Under the pieces are notes generated by a model, which was not told where the DNA came from, searched no databases, and saw nothing but the letters and a program-made list of their open reading frames with translations. Position numbers and translations under genes: made by a program. 64,000 bases of DNA. Source: Euphorbia lathyris (Eukaryota > Streptophyta > Magnoliopsida > Malpighiales > Euphorbiaceae). Of this stretch, positions 11,443 through 23,040 are shown piece by piece. Every line of letters starts with the position of its first letter. The first letter of the stretch is position 1. The stretch covers positions 85,589,256 to 85,653,255 of the forward strand of contig NC_088911.1 of NCBI RefSeq assembly GCF_963576675.1. Reading direction: 5' to 3'.

Positions 11443-12091
11443 TTAGATCCTAAGAAATCTATGAGACCTAATATGTTTCACAAAAACATCTTCCTTGACA
11501 GGTTTTGTTAGAGGGTCAACCACTATGTCATGAGTCAAAACATATTTCATACAAACTTCTTTGAGTGCAACTAAATCTCTAACAAAGTGATACTTAATCG
11601 TAATGTGCTTTGCTTTGCGATGAAACCTTTGATCCTTAGAAAAAGCAATAGCAGATTGACTATCACTCATAATTATTACTGGAGAGCTAGTAATAATAAC
11701 GTCTAAGTGATTCAGAAATCTATTCAACCAAACGGCCTCCTAGGCTGTAGATGAGTAAGACACATAGTTAGCTTCTACGGTGGATAAAGCTATACATGTA
11801 TGTTTCTTACTACTCTAGAAAGTTGCTCCATTTTCGAGCAAAAATATGTAGCAAGATGTGGATTTTCTCTCATCCAAGTCTCCTGCCTAGTCTACATATG
11901 TGTATCCTTTAAGTGGAAGACTTTTTCCTTGGTAAAATAGAGAATAGTCTATCATTCTGTTGAGATACCTCAGTATTCTCTTCACAACAGAACAATGAGC
12001 TTGTTCTGTGTTGGATTGATATCTGCTTACCATCCCAACAGAATGTCAGATATCAGGCCTAATGCATAACATTGCATACATAAGGCTACCA
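11443..12091 (-). pseudogene. Decayed Copia RT/RNase H C-terminal fragment
   Basis: Reading minus-strand from 12091, one frame gives SLMYAMLCIRPDI, then KRILRYLNRMIDYSL, ALSTVEANYVS, EAVWLNRFLNHL and HITIKYHFVRD, ending at 11443. These are in-order landmarks of the Copia RT C-terminus and RNase H. At least three in-frame stops interrupt it (after RPDI, in YVD*AGD, and before EAVWLN). It differs clearly from the neighbouring Sirevirus pol and is a much older insertion. Confidence 0.85.
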
Positions 12092-12093
12092 AA

Positions 12094-13134
12094 TCACATT
12101 TCCATAAGGAACATTTTCCATTTTCCACATTTGCATAACATTGCATACATAAGGATACCGACCTCATTCTCGAACTCATTCTCATCATAGTCAAGTTCAT
12201 CATTGCGTTCTAGCTCATTCTCGTAATGGTTCTCCTCTTTCTCAATATCCTCTTCAATTTCATCTTCTTCATGATCATGTTCAAATTCATCACTCTCTTC
12301 GTCAACAACCCAATCTTTCTCATGACCTCTCACTTTGATCCGATCTTCCCCATAGTTCAAGCCACTTATTCCATTCACCAAGTTTCCCGACTCAAATGAC
12401 ATGCTACATCCCAACATGGTTGAACCACCAACATCTCTCTCATCACCATAACCATCAACCTTTACATATAAACTGATTTCATCATTTTCTTCAAAGAGAT
12501 TATCAAGCCCAAAGTCACTCTCAACTTCTTCAAGATTAAGGCTCTCACCTTCTTTAAATATACAAGTGAAAGTTTTCTTAAGTAGCATTTCATCAAACAC
12601 ATGGTGTGCACCCTTTCAACTTGAGCTTCCTCAATGTTCCCACCTACTAACATTCCTTCCTCCCCATTCATACATGAATTCAAATTCTCATTCACAATTT
12701 CATTACCCACAAACTCACAATGAGAATTTAAATCATCTTCAATACCACAAACATCCAACTTCTCACTAGTAATATGATTACCCATAACTTCAACAAGAGA
12801 AATTGAAAGTGTAGGACTTACCTCTTGAATGTGCAAGGGAGGAAAGGTTTGTGATGACTCATTAGGAGGCAACACCGAGTCTTCTTCATTCCTTCTACAT
12901 TGAGCTCTATGGAGTTATCGTCAGGTTTCCTATTTGTAATCTTTGCATGTTTTCTTGTTCCATGTTTTCTCTTGTCTTTCTCATTGTCTCAACAAGCTCG
13001 AGCTCCATCTCCCTTACTTCGGCTTGGCAATCTTCAAGCCTCTTGGCTGCAAATTCCATTAATTATTGTGATAAACTCGATTGAACCATTGTCGAAGAAG
13101 TCTCGGGTTAGGAAAATGATCGACTCTAATATCA
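12094..13134 (-). pseudogene. Gag-like acidic ORF remnant of an old LTR retroelement
   Basis: An ATG near 13090, just downstream (minus strand) of a degenerate PBS, opens a short coiled-coil-like peptide (KRLEDCQAEVREMELELV). It is followed by stops and two overlapping frames (12462-12875 and 12094-12600). These read as one protein with a frameshift near 12600 and become extremely Glu/Asp-rich toward 12160. I do not recognise the family. Position after a PBS suggests a gag-side coding region. It ends in a 27-bp word duplicated from the Copia fragment (VGILMYAMLC), suggesting a rearrangement junction. Confidence 0.5.
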
Positions 13135-13790
13135 GCTGATATAGATTTTTGACGAACGAGTTGATTTTAATCTTAAATCAATAAAGAGATTTTCAAGATA
13201 AACTTGAAGGAGTCGAAACCCTCAGTATTCACGAGCTAAACCCGTAAGAATTGTGAAATCCTCATTGTTAAGAGGGATGAACCCTAAAAATACTCTCAAA
13301 GAGAAATTGATAATTGATTGATAAAAAATTAAGTCTTACAAAGAAATAGATAAAAAAAACCTAAAGACGAAATTATAATAAAAGGTAAATACATATAACT
13401 GATTAGATAAAACTTAAAGGGATAAAATTGGGTAGAGATAAAGGGGTAACAAACTTGTAAATAATATGATGACATGAATTGTAAATAAGGAGTGACAAAC
13501 TTGTAATTAAGAGAAAGCTGGTGAAAGAAAAGATTTGTTGATTAAGTAAGTCCACACGCCGTGTGGAAAAGCCGCATACAGTGTGGATTAAATCAAAAAC
13601 TTCATGAGCTTTGTTCTTATGGCCACACATCGTGTGAGTGTTTTGCTGACACTTCTCATAGTTCCTCTTGAAGTCACATGTTGTGTGAGCCCCGTTTTTC
13701 ACGCGGCTTGTCATCTTTTTCTCTAAATGTGTTACTCCTTAGCTCGACTTCTCTCACTATCCGTCTTCTCTCGTTTAGGAGACTGGATGC
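13122..13790 (-). repeat. Degenerate PBS and putative 5' LTR of an old element
   Basis: Minus-strand TGATATTAGAGTC (13134-13122) resembles the tRNA-iMet PBS with two changes. Two bases away, plus-strand TGATAT at 13137 would be the LTR edge, the same spacing as in the intact Copia and the TRIM here. The presumptive LTR contains CCACACGCCGTGTGG (13559-13573) and related dyads. I could not find its outer boundary or a partner LTR. Confidence 0.4.
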
Positions 13791-15656
13791 CCCACATCAA
13801 CTATTCGCTATGCTTTACGAGAGAACATTCTCAAAAAGACCCAATAGAGGCATATGATTTAATGTAAGAATTGGTGGAGAGATATTCACATTGGCAAGGG
13901 AAGAAATCATTGGGGAAAAGAGTGGATGTATTCGGTTGATTCGTCATTAAGATTAAGCATAAATGAACTAAACAAGAAGATGGATTGTCAAACGGGGAAA
14001 TTTGTTATTGGAAGGAAATGATTGACGTGTTTAGTAGTGGTGATGCTTGTATTTGATGATAGCATAATATTAACTCGTTTGTATGTTTAAGAAGTTAAAA
14101 ACATTTTCATAAAAAAAGAGTAAAAAACATTAAAAGTGTTAATATTGAAAGAAAGAAGGAAAAATCAACATGGAAAAGTATGTATAGTGAAGAACATGGA
14201 TAGATATTTGGTCTGCAAAGAAAAAGCAATAAAATTTGAAAAAAGAGAGGATTTATCTATTGAGATGCCATGCTACAAAACTCCAAGAAACAAGAAAAAG
14301 ATGAAAGAAAGATGTTGTTTCTTTCAAGTGAAGCTAGAGAGAGAGAGAGAAAGAAAAGGTGTAAGGGAGGTCACTTTCTAAAGGAGTGGTGGTGTGTTGG
14401 CATATAAAGGATCTAATCTATCAAAGCATCATCCTTTAGTCCCTCTCTCTCTCTCTCTTCAACCAACTGCTGCTACTACTAAATTGTAAAAAACAAGTCT
14501 TGAAAGAACTAAACAAGAGAGAGACAAAAGAAAGGAAAACTTGGGAGGAGTAGGCCTTGAAAGAAAGAAAGAATTGGGGGGAATGAATGAATTGAGGGTC
14601 GGTTGGATTGGTGTTATCTAGTACAATAGCAGTGATGAAACCACAGAAATCTTTAATCTCTTTACTGACCGAAAACTGCTACCCTTACCTCTGCCTCTCT
14701 GCCCTGCCACCATTATCATCATCATCATCAACCTCTTTCTATAGGTCAAATTAACAAAGAGAGAATTCCTGTTCCCTATATTTACTGTTTCCAAGCATAA
14801 CCCCTACCTCTTCCTTTTCATCTTCATTCTCTCTCTACACCAATATATATCAGCACCAGATTTCCATTGATTTGGGTATTAATATAATCTGTCACGAGGG
14901 GTATGGTATATTGGGTTATATAATTAGAAAATTGCAAAGTAGTAATATTTTTATATTAGTGTAGAGTACATAAAAAGGCCAAATTTACCCAAATCAAGTA
15001 AAAGAAAAAGGAAGAGAGATGGGTTAGATGAGGCTTTTGTGTTTGATTCTGGGTTTGTAGGGAGGGGAAAAGGGTTTTTTCTTTTCTTTTTAGTGTGTGA
15101 ATGTGATGGAAGTGGAAATATTGAATGGCAGAGTGTTATGGGTATCAGAGTGGTGGCAGAAGTTGCACAAGCAACAAGGAGAGATTAAACAGCAGCAGCA
15201 GAGTAGTAAAGAAACAAGCACTACTACCCACTAAAGAAAAGAAAAAGTTACCTCCATTAAAAGCTGGACCAGAAGAACAAGAATAAGGGTCTGAGTCTGG
15301 ATCCACAAAGGAATCATCTTTCTCACCATTTTACTCACAACCTCCAACAAGATACCCTTTTAAATTCTAGATATGTAGAGCAAGCAAAACAGAAACCTCA
15401 GGGAGGAGTAGGTGAAGAAGAACAAGGAGAAGAAGACCAAGACCATAACTTTCATCACTTACCCTTTCTTCTTCGTCATCAATATTTCCAATCCACACAA
15501 CCTCACCAAGATCACAACCACAACCACAACCAGCATTTGTATCAGAAATTGGATTTAGAGCCGGTTCAGCCTCCTCTGCAGTCATCAAAGAAGCGATCTT
15601 TATTCTCATCTTCTTCTTCAACCTTGGCGGAGCAGAGCATCGAATATGCTGGAAAA
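13791..15656 (+). other. Upstream and 5' leader region of the TCP gene
   Basis: No conserved ORF is visible. It contains GA microsatellites (about 14336-14352), CT tracts (about 14443-14459) and purine-rich leader-like sequence. CATATAAAGG at 14401-14410 is a possible TATA box. A plus-strand frame is open from 15537, but it has no ATG before 15657. Confidence 0.5.
14401..14410 (+). promoter_or_regulatory. Possible TATA box for the TCP gene
   Basis: CATATAAAGG is followed by CT-rich sequence typical of plant initiators. It would imply a leader of about 1.2 kb, possibly with an intron. The distance makes the assignment weak. Confidence 0.25.
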
Positions 15657-16934
15657 ATGGGGGAGAGCCACCACCAACCAACAACATCAAGATTGGGTGC
15701 AAGAAACACCGGAGGAGAGATAGTGGAAGTTCAAGGCGGTCACATTGTCCGCTCTACCGGAAGAAAAGACCGTCACAGTAAGGTTTGCACGGCCAAAGGT
15801 CCTAGAGACCGCCGCGTGCGTCTCGCTGCTCATACTGCAATCCAGTTCTACGATGTTCAGGACCGCCTCGGCTACGACCGTCCCAGCAAGGCTGTAGATT
15901 GGCTTATAAAAAAAGCTAAGTCCGCCATTGACGAACTAGCTGAGCTACCTGCTTGGACTCCGACTGCTACTGCCACCAACGCTAAACAAACCACTCAACA
16001 AGATCAGATTAACGATGAGAGAGATTATAATCTTACAATGGAAAATTTTGATGTTCTTGGTGGTAACGGAGGCGGCAGAACGTCGGCGACACCAGGAAGT
16101 GATGTTCAAAACATGGAGGAGCAGCAGCAGCAGCAGCAGAATCATCTTAATCCGGACAATAATTCAAGCTTTCTGCCTCCATCTCTAGACTCCGACGCCA
16201 TAGCCGACACAATAAAATCGTTTTTTCCGATTTGTGCGTCTGTGGAGACATCATCTTCATCTATTCAATTAGAGAGCTACCCGCCGGATTTGCTGTCGAG
16301 AACCAGTAGCCAAAACCAAGATCTCCGGCTGTCGCTGCAATCATTTCAGGAGCCAATTCTTTTACAGCACCATCAGCACTCGCAGAACGAACACCATGGC
16401 TTGTTCTCCGGAAATGCACATCATGGGTATTACGGACCTTTTGCTGGGTGGTCTGAGCACCACCAGCATCACCCAGCAGAAATCAGCCGGTTCCAGAGAA
16501 TGTTAACCTGGAACACCAGTGGTGCTGCTGATACTGGTAATGGTGGAGCGAGTGGCGATGCTGGCGGAGGTGGAGGAGGAGGAGGATATATCTTCAACTC
16601 AACACTGCCGCAGACAGTATCGTCGCCGCCGCCATTGCAGCCGTTGTTCGGCCAAAGCCAGTTTTTTACTCAGAGGGGACCCCTTCAGTCCAGTAACACG
16701 CCTTCGAATCGTGCTTGGATAGATCCAGTCATCGCATCCGATCACCATCACCATCTTCATAATAATGATCACATCTCGCAAATGCATCATCAACAATCTG
16801 CAATGGTAGGAATCGGATTCGGTGGATTCTCTGGATTTCGAGTTCCAGCACGAATTCAAGGCGAAGAAGAGGAGCATGTGCACGGCGGAATTCACAACAA
16901 GCCGACCTCTGCTTCCTCTAATTCTCGTCATTGA
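15657..16934 (+). CDS. TCP4-like: TCP transcription factor, CIN class (TCP3/4/10-like), miR319 target
   Basis: The predicted nuclear DNA-binding protein has 425 residues, close to Arabidopsis TCP4. The start is the first in-frame ATG (context AAAAATGGGG); upstream codons are open but lack ATG. The TCP bHLH domain spans residues 35-97: GRKDRHSKV basic region, RDRRVRL, then [20 protein letters not shown] helix. [19 protein letters not shown] before it is typical of the CIN clade, which restrains cell proliferation in leaf margins and promotes differentiation. No Arg-rich R domain is seen, so it is not TCP2/24-like. C-terminal to it are poly-Gln (EEQQQQQQN), His-rich and poly-Gly stretches. The miR319 site at 16673-16693 encodes RGPLQS. 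The gene is a single coding exon and intact. Confidence 0.95.
   Translation: MGESHHQPTTSRLGARNTGGEIVEVQGGHIVRSTGRKDRHSKVCTAKGPRDRRVRLAAHTAIQFYDVQDRLGYDRPSKAVDWLIKKAKSAIDELAELPAWTPTATATNAKQTTQQDQINDERDYNLTMENFDVLGGNGGGRTSATPGSDVQNMEEQQQQQQNHLNPDNNSSFLPPSLDSDAIADTIKSFFPICASVETSSSSIQLESYPPDLLSRTSSQNQDLRLSLQSFQEPILLQHHQHSQNEHHGLFSGNAHHGYYGPFAGWSEHHQHHPAEISRFQRMLTWNTSGAADTGNGGASGDAGGGGGGGGYIFNSTLPQTVSSPPPLQPLFGQSQFFTQRGPLQSSNTPSNRAWIDPVIASDHHHHLHNNDHISQMHHQQSAMVGIGFGGFSGFRVPARIQGEEEEHVHGGIHNKPTSASSNSRH
16673..16693 (+). promoter_or_regulatory. miR319 target site in the TCP coding sequence
   Basis: The sequence GGACCCCTTCAGTCCAG ends the site. It matches the miR319 complement at the 12 consecutive positions CCCTTCAGTCCA, including the seed side and cleavage position, with mismatches mainly at the 5' end of the target. 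It encodes QRGPLQSS around residues 339-346, the place where miR319 sites lie in TCP2/3/4/10/24. Confidence 0.88.
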
Positions 16935-19257
16935 TTCAGCACCAAAACCCCCCCAAAAATCTCACCTTTAACAGGTGCAGCAGCTCTTAAAATTTCATTT
17001 TCTTTCCAATCCCAATCCCAATCCCATATTCATATCATTATGTTTCTTTAATTCTTTTCGCATTATGCAGGAGCTTATTCATTTGAGATGATACAAAAAC
17101 AGTCTGGAGGAGAGATTTTGGGGCATTTGGAATGATGAATCATTGGCAAATACCAGTAGAAGAGAAAGATCAGTTATTTCAATTCCTGGTTTGTTTAGCT
17201 TTCTATGCATATGATGTTAGAAAGTATCCTGCTTTAGTCATTTGTTTGATTTCCATGTTTGAGTGAGCTTTCAAAGCTCAACTTTGTTTGATCTCTGTTG
17301 AATTGACTATTATGTGATTAGGATTTTGTATGTTGTGGGATGTTTTCATTGCTTTTTTATTTTTGGTTGCCATTTGTAGCATGAATTGATAGAGGCAGAA
17401 CTATTTTGCTTTTAATGTAAGATGTTTGGTGTTATTCCCATATTGGAGCAGACCTGGTAGGCATAATCTAGCATTATTTGAAAAAATTGATGTAAATTAA
17501 GGCAAATCCCAGATCAGCAAATATGGAAATATTTTCAGCTGTCTGCCCTTACCTATATCTTCTCAAATTGATTTGAGCTGGTTGTTGGTTTCTGTTATAT
17601 CATAATAATAAAAAATGTCTCTTTTTTCTTTTCTTTAGAGTTATTGTTTAGAAATAGAAATAGTCAATTTATTACCATGCAGAATTGAAGACAGAGTTTC
17701 TCAAAATGTAGTGGCTTTTCTGTTTGTTACTTAAAGTGATTTTTCTTGGCTCAACAACTTCCTATATTTTGCAAAAATAATTGAAAGACTAACCAATCTT
17801 TCACATCCCTATCCTTGCTGGGATTTCTGGGAGCATCTAACCTCAAGTCCTTTTCTATCAACAGTAAAAATCTATATGTATGGATTTATTAGAATAGGAG
17901 CTGGATGATGATTCTGCTTCTCTTTTGCTTGACTAGATGATTTCAAGCATAGGGATCAACTTTGCCTAAATTAGCAACTTTTACAATTTTCTTCTAATCA
18001 CCACTTAAGTTAGTTGATTCAACTTATTATGGGTTAGGATTGAAACATTAAAAAGATGAGATTTTTAATGTTAGAATTTAGGGGTTTGGCTCTTGACTCT
18101 TTAACCACTCATGATGAACATCTATTAACTTAACTACCAAAAGGACAAACCAAACATGCCCTTAAATTCAACCGGTCCATCCGGGTAGTGATGGTGGGAG
18201 AGTATAATACACAGAGAAATGAATAAGTTAGAGATGAATATAGGAGCAAGTGGGGTTGAGTTAGAGTACAATATCTGCAGGAGAAACCAGGAATGGAAGG
18301 AAGAAGAATAGGATGAACACAACAAAGCTCAATTATGCATGGAAGAATACATAGATGGATACAGCCTAAATGGTGTTACTTTGCCATCTGTCTTTTTTAT
18401 TTTGGTCCCCTACCATTTCCTGTACTATTTCAGTCTATTCATAACTATAGCTGGATTTTTTTTTTTTTCCATTGAGGAAATACCACACAATTATAAAAGT
18501 GAAACACTTGGCTTCAATTGGGATAGTGACTTTTTTGCTGTAATGCTGCTCGTCAAATTACATTTTTGGCCCTCCTATTGCCACAGCTGTTATTTTTTAA
18601 CACTTGGTCTGTGACCTTGATAAAACAAAACAACAACACATCTTTACAACTGAAGCCACACATTTTCTTTTTTCTGCTGAAGAGGTAGAGGTCAAATATG
18701 AATTAATTAGTCTCTGGAATAATCTATCTTGGTAAACTATATTTATTTATGTTGATACCAAAATGCCAGTGCGCATGAGATGAATATACCAACCATTTAT
18801 GGCATGCTTAAATTGTGATTGTGCAGAATAATGGCAGCGTGTCTAGTGGTGCTAGATCTTGTTGGGATGTAGTAGTTTAGTAGCTCATGGCCTAGATATT
18901 ATAAAAAAATGACTTGTAAATTGGGTCATTGGACGTTGGGATTACTTTAGTCAAAGATTAAAATAATGATTAGATGAAAGTTAAAAACTTTTCTCTGTTG
19001 TGTCTTGGTTTGGTGCTCAAAACCTCGATCTTTGACCTTTTGGTCCCCATTGTTCCTCAACTGAAGGCACCCAAGAGGTTTGTCCTCTAATTAAACTAAT
19101 GTTTTCCAGAATATCCCAGCTAGAAATGTAACTAAGATGGATTTACAGTAATTAATGTAACCAAATCAAGCCGTGTTCCTTATTTTTACAATTTTCATAC
19201 CACACCACTCTCAAACGGAGAAAGACGTAAAAATGTAAAATCTATGTATTTGTGAAA
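16935..19257. other. TCP 3' UTR and intergenic region
   Basis: The TCP 3' UTR probably reaches about 17450. A GT...AG pair (AACAG|GTGCAG near 16972 and TTATGCAG near 17070) could be a 3' UTR intron. The rest is AT-rich and I see no gene, RNA or clear repeat. The convergent IQD gene ends at 19258. Confidence 0.5.
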
Positions 19258-21641
19258 TTATGTCTCGACTTGGCAAGTTGTACGAGCCGAGGTTTCTGCA
19301 ACACTATTGGCTTTTGCACTTGATAAAGCAGGCTTGGCAGGGAGTGTTGTGATTTTCATCTCTGATTTGCTCACTTGCCTGCTGTGCTCTTTCTTTGGGT
19401 GTGCTTCAATACGAATCTCCCATGGCCGAGCAGCTATCCAACGCTCTTTCCAGCTCCATCCCCAGTTTTCCTTGCCGATACTGTAATAAGCCTGCCCTAG
19501 GTACTGCGTAGGGTTTGCTCTCCACTGCAAAAATGCATCAAACATAAAATGGAGCCATAAAGTGAGTTGCACTTGAATGTGAATGCATAAGGTTTTTATT
19601 CAAATCAACCTGATGAGAGAAAGCATAGGCCATGGCTCGCTCACGCTTAACCGATGCTGCTTCTCGTTGTTGCATTCTAAAAAGAATATCTTCCATGGTT
19701 TCGGAGCCGCCGCACCACTCCACCTGCAAAAACAAGATTGCATGTTAATTCAAACTAATCCCCAAATGTTTAAATTAACAAAATCGACCCAACAATAAGT
19801 AATACTAATTGGGAGTATTAGATTACATCCTTGCATGCTTAGGCCTACCACGTGCAACATACCAGTCATGCTCTTAAAGGTAATTAGTTCAATATGTCGA
19901 GACAGCAAGTTTTATTCGCAACCAACCACCATCTTTCAATTCAATTTGCAAACCCCACAGAAATTTAAGGATTTGAAAGAAGAAAGACAAAGATTTCAAC
20001 AATTTGACAATTCAATTTTCTGTCAAAAGGAAGTTAACTGCAATTTGGATCCACTTACTACTGTATGGTCCCAGACTCATTGATTATTCATACATCCTAA
20101 CTTTCTCTTTCTACCAACTATAGGTATCAGCAGAAGCAATTATATGATAGCTGCAGATTTCTCATTCAATGTAAATCATATACAACACTACCCAAATCAA
20201 TGTAACAGGTAAAAATAGCCACTCATCATTTTCTGTACAAACTTTTCCTCAAAATTCTTTCAATCAACTTCTAACTTACCCATTCAGGTTCTAACTTATC
20301 ATGCATACTTACATTTTACTTCTAAGATGTTGGTACCAAATTGGTGTTAACCCTTGAATTCAAGATGATAGTTTGACATTTAATATCATTTAGCGGGACA
20401 TGCGTCCCCGCTTAAGTGAGGGTCCAGGGAGGGGTCCCACCACAAGGATGTATTGGGAGCAAGCATTCCCTTGCCAATTTTTTTGGCAAAATGCCGTTTC
20501 TAAGACTCGAACCCGTGACCACTTAGTCACACAACAACAACGTTTACCGTTGCGCCAAGGCTCGACCTCATAGATCACATAACATTATGATACAATAAAT
20601 CGTTTTGACACCCCGCAAAACACGTATCACACATCTGACGAAGACATTCCTAAAATTAAAGTTGTGGGACTGAAATTTACCATATTGAAATTCAAGAGCT
20701 TACTATCAAAATTTAAACCAATACAGGAACTAAAAATCCTATAATACTATTATGGGAAATTTGGCAGCATTGTAGTATTTGATAAATTAAGCAATAAAAG
20801 CATTTAATTGCAAAGTAGGTAAGAGAGACTAGTACCTCCAGTTCTTGAAGTTTGGCCTCAAGTTTTAACTGATTCTCTAATTTTCGTTGCTTAATCCGGC
20901 CTTCTGTAACCATATGGTGTCGTCGAGCTTTAACCTGAGCCTGTACGTAACTCCATGAATGTATGCAGCTTAATGCGCTTGAAGCTTGCTTTTGTGTATC
21001 ATTGCCTTGAATTAGTACATTAAACCTCACTGCTCCTTTGAGACGACCAACTACTTTTCTGGCCTGATAATTCATCATACAGATGAAATAGCTTTCATTA
21101 CATTGACAATTATAGTTGCAAATAGTATAGTTATATGATTGCATTGACCATTATCATTGCTTTTGTGTATCACTTAGCACTTTTATATCATCTCAGAGGC
21201 TCTGAAATTCTGTAACTTGATCATATTACCGCATAAATATCCCAATAGATCACTTGTTTGATGCTCATATGTGCATATATATGAATGAGACATACACATA
21301 CCATATATCTTCGAAATGCAGTTTGAATCCGGATTGCAGCTTGATGTTCAGCAGCACCATCGCTTATCTGTATCACTCCATTGGAAGTAGCCACAGGACT
21401 AGTTGACTCTCCGTTGTCAGTGTTCGGACTTTCTTCTGTATCATTCGACTTTTCGGTAGTTGAATGTACCTGTCTCAATTGGGTGATTATATATGTAAAT
21501 TATGCATAAGGAATGAAAATATCAGCAAATTATACAGGCTACTGTTTATAAATATATATATTCCTTAACTTTGTTGGACCTATCTTCCTTGGCTTTCTTC
21601 TTGAGGCTAATGATGGACCTAAACCAGTCTCCTGAACCCAT
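19258..21641 (-). CDS. IQD: IQ67-domain (IQD) calmodulin-binding protein, five coding exons
   Basis: CDS exons on the minus strand are 21570-21641, 21302-21469, 20836-21063, 19610-19723 and 19258-19524. All junctions are GT-AG and phase 0, giving 282 residues. The N-terminus is MGSGDWFRSIISLKKK, basic as in IQDs. The IQ67 domain spans about residues 68-135. The first IQ motif (IRIQTAFRRYMARKVV) is split between Met and Ala by the phase-0 intron characteristic of IQDs. A second, weaker IQ repeat (CIHSWSYVQAQVKARR) follows. WKERWIAARPWEIR near residue 222 is a conserved IQD C-terminal motif. IQDs bind calmodulin and associate with microtubules, plasma membrane or nucleus. The protein is short for the family, and IQD10-like is my best guess at the clade. 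An upstream 5' UTR intron is likely. Confidence 0.92.
20394..20569 (-). mobile_element. Au-like SINE in IQD intron 3
   Basis: This 176-bp element has a tRNA-related head with A box TGGCGCAACGGT (20557-20546) and B box GGTTCGAGTC (20513-20504). The body (CTTGTGGTGGGACCCCTCCC) and 3' part are typical of the angiosperm Au SINE family. It sits in the 1112-bp intron 3, in the gene's orientation. I saw no clear target-site duplication, so it is old. A small ORF across it is not a gene. Confidence 0.8.
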
Positions 21642-22340
21642 TTGTATAGACCAAGATGATTATGTTTAGTTAAGTGAAGTAACCGATATATACATGAAAC
21701 AGCAAATGAATGTCCACAATCCACATTGATCAGAGAAGGTTGAAACTGATCGGAAAAGGCAAAATGGATCGGAAAAGGAACATCTTGTAAAAAAAAAATA
21801 AAGGTTGAGACAGAGAATTCCCCCAATTTGATAACTCATGTTGAAGAACATATTAAACGGATGAACATGATGAAGCATTCAAATATACATACAAACTAGG
21901 TTCCTATGTACATACTGAATTAATTAAGAGTGAAATAGCGAAATTTAGGTTGTCTTCAATTCCTCATGAACAAATATTCAATACATTTATGCTTCAAATA
22001 AGTTTAGATAGGAAAAATCACATCATTTGATATTTATTATGTATAGAAAAAGGATGATCAGCAAACACTAAATTAGCATAATGATCAATATGATTGAAGT
22101 ATCTCATTTTTGCATTTAATTTCAGCAACTAGATACTTATCCGAACATAAAAGAATTAGAAGGAATCACCAAATATAGAAGAATGAGAAATACATACCAG
22201 AGATAGAACAACAGTGAGACATGTTGTTGATCTGAGATAGTGGATAATTGGAGTATAGGTAGAAGAAGAAGAAGTGTAATATAAGAAAAAGAAGAGAAGG
22301 AAGATGCCTGCACTTTCCATAACTGACAACTCAACTAAAC
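21642..22340 (-). other. IQD 5' leader, probable 5' UTR intron
   Basis: A consensus donor (CTCTG|GTATGT, plus position 22198/22197) and a pyrimidine-rich acceptor (TTTTTACAAG near 21785) would remove about 0.4 kb of AT-rich sequence. No coding sequence is supported. The start of transcription is unclear, near 22300. Confidence 0.35.
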
Positions 22341-22692
22341 TGAAGCTTCTGTTTAATCTTATGGAAGTTCAAAGATCAACTACACCCGGCCCATCTCACC
22401 AAACCTACCTTGCATTTCTATTTTCTTTTTCTTTTTGCCTATCTTTATTATTTATTATTTACGAATAAAGTCTTTTGACTTTTAGATTATATATACATAT
22501 AGAATGATTGGTTACAACACTTAGGTGATACTATAGTATAAAAAGGGCGGCCCGGTCGCATTACGCGTCCCCGCTGAGCGAGGGTCCGGGGAGGGGTCCC
22601 ACCACAAGGGTGTATTAAAAAAGTTTAAAAAAATAATAAAAAAAAGTATCGAATTTAAAAATATTAGTTAATATTTAAATTAAAGAAAAGAT
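22341..22692. other. IQD upstream region with an Au-SINE 3' fragment
   Basis: AT-rich sequence holds no ORF. The truncated SINE (22541-22616) lies inside it. Confidence 0.5.
22541..22616 (-). mobile_element. 5'-truncated Au-like SINE fragment
   Basis: Only the 3' half is present: CTTGTGGTGGGACCCCTCCC through GACCGGGCCGCCCTTTTT with the family's T-rich tail. It shares the body with the SINE at 20394-20569 and has the same strand. The tRNA-like head is missing. Confidence 0.75.
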
Positions 22693-23040
22693 TACTTGTG
22701 GAATCAGATAACCTAGAAGCGGTTAAAATTATCTCTGATAACAAGACCTTGAGTTTGGGTAGCCAAAATTTAGTGACAGGGATCAGAAGATTAGGTTCTT
22801 CCTTCGACACCATCAACTTTGGACATGTCTTCAGAGTTGCAGACCGCCTCGCTGCTGAGGACCATGTGAGGATATTGGGAATCTCTACTTTCTCGTCTCC
22901 TCCGGATTTCCTCTTCTCTTTGCTTTCAGATGATCTTGTAGGGGTTAGCTTTTCTAAGCTAATTCCGGGTTAGTTTGTGGGTTTGTTTGTTTCTCTTTTC
23001 TTTTCCTACCAAAAAAAATAAAATAAAATATTAAATTAAA
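22693..23040 (+). mobile_element. LINE 3' end fragment with RNase H-like domain
   Basis: VESDNLEAVKII ... INFGHVFRVADRLAAED matches the C-terminal RNase H-like domain (RVT_3) of plant LINEs. The usual HVxREaN-xVADxLA is shortened by a few residues. It is followed by a T-rich tail and A-rich terminus (TACCAAAAAAAATAAAATAA), as at plant LINE ends. It is 5'-truncated and has no upstream RT. A stand-alone RNase H-like gene fragment is the alternative. Confidence 0.65.

Noticed and set aside
12566..13139. Plus-strand ORFs with Pro/His-rich or hydrophobic peptides
   Set aside because: They are opposite-strand shadows of the degenerate gag-like region.
15537..15656. TCP start 40 codons upstream
   Set aside because: The frame is open but begins at TTG with no ATG. 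The first ATG (15657) has a good context and gives the usual family length.
15367..16931. Minus-strand and alternate-frame ORFs overlapping the TCP gene
   Set aside because: They are shadows of a compositionally biased coding exon, with no domain resemblance.
20390..20578. 62-residue minus-strand ORF
   Set aside because: It coincides with the Au-like SINE and its tRNA-like head.
22698..22973. Stand-alone host RNase H-like gene
   Set aside because: It is a 5'-truncated domain with an internal deletion, followed by a LINE-like A-rich terminus.
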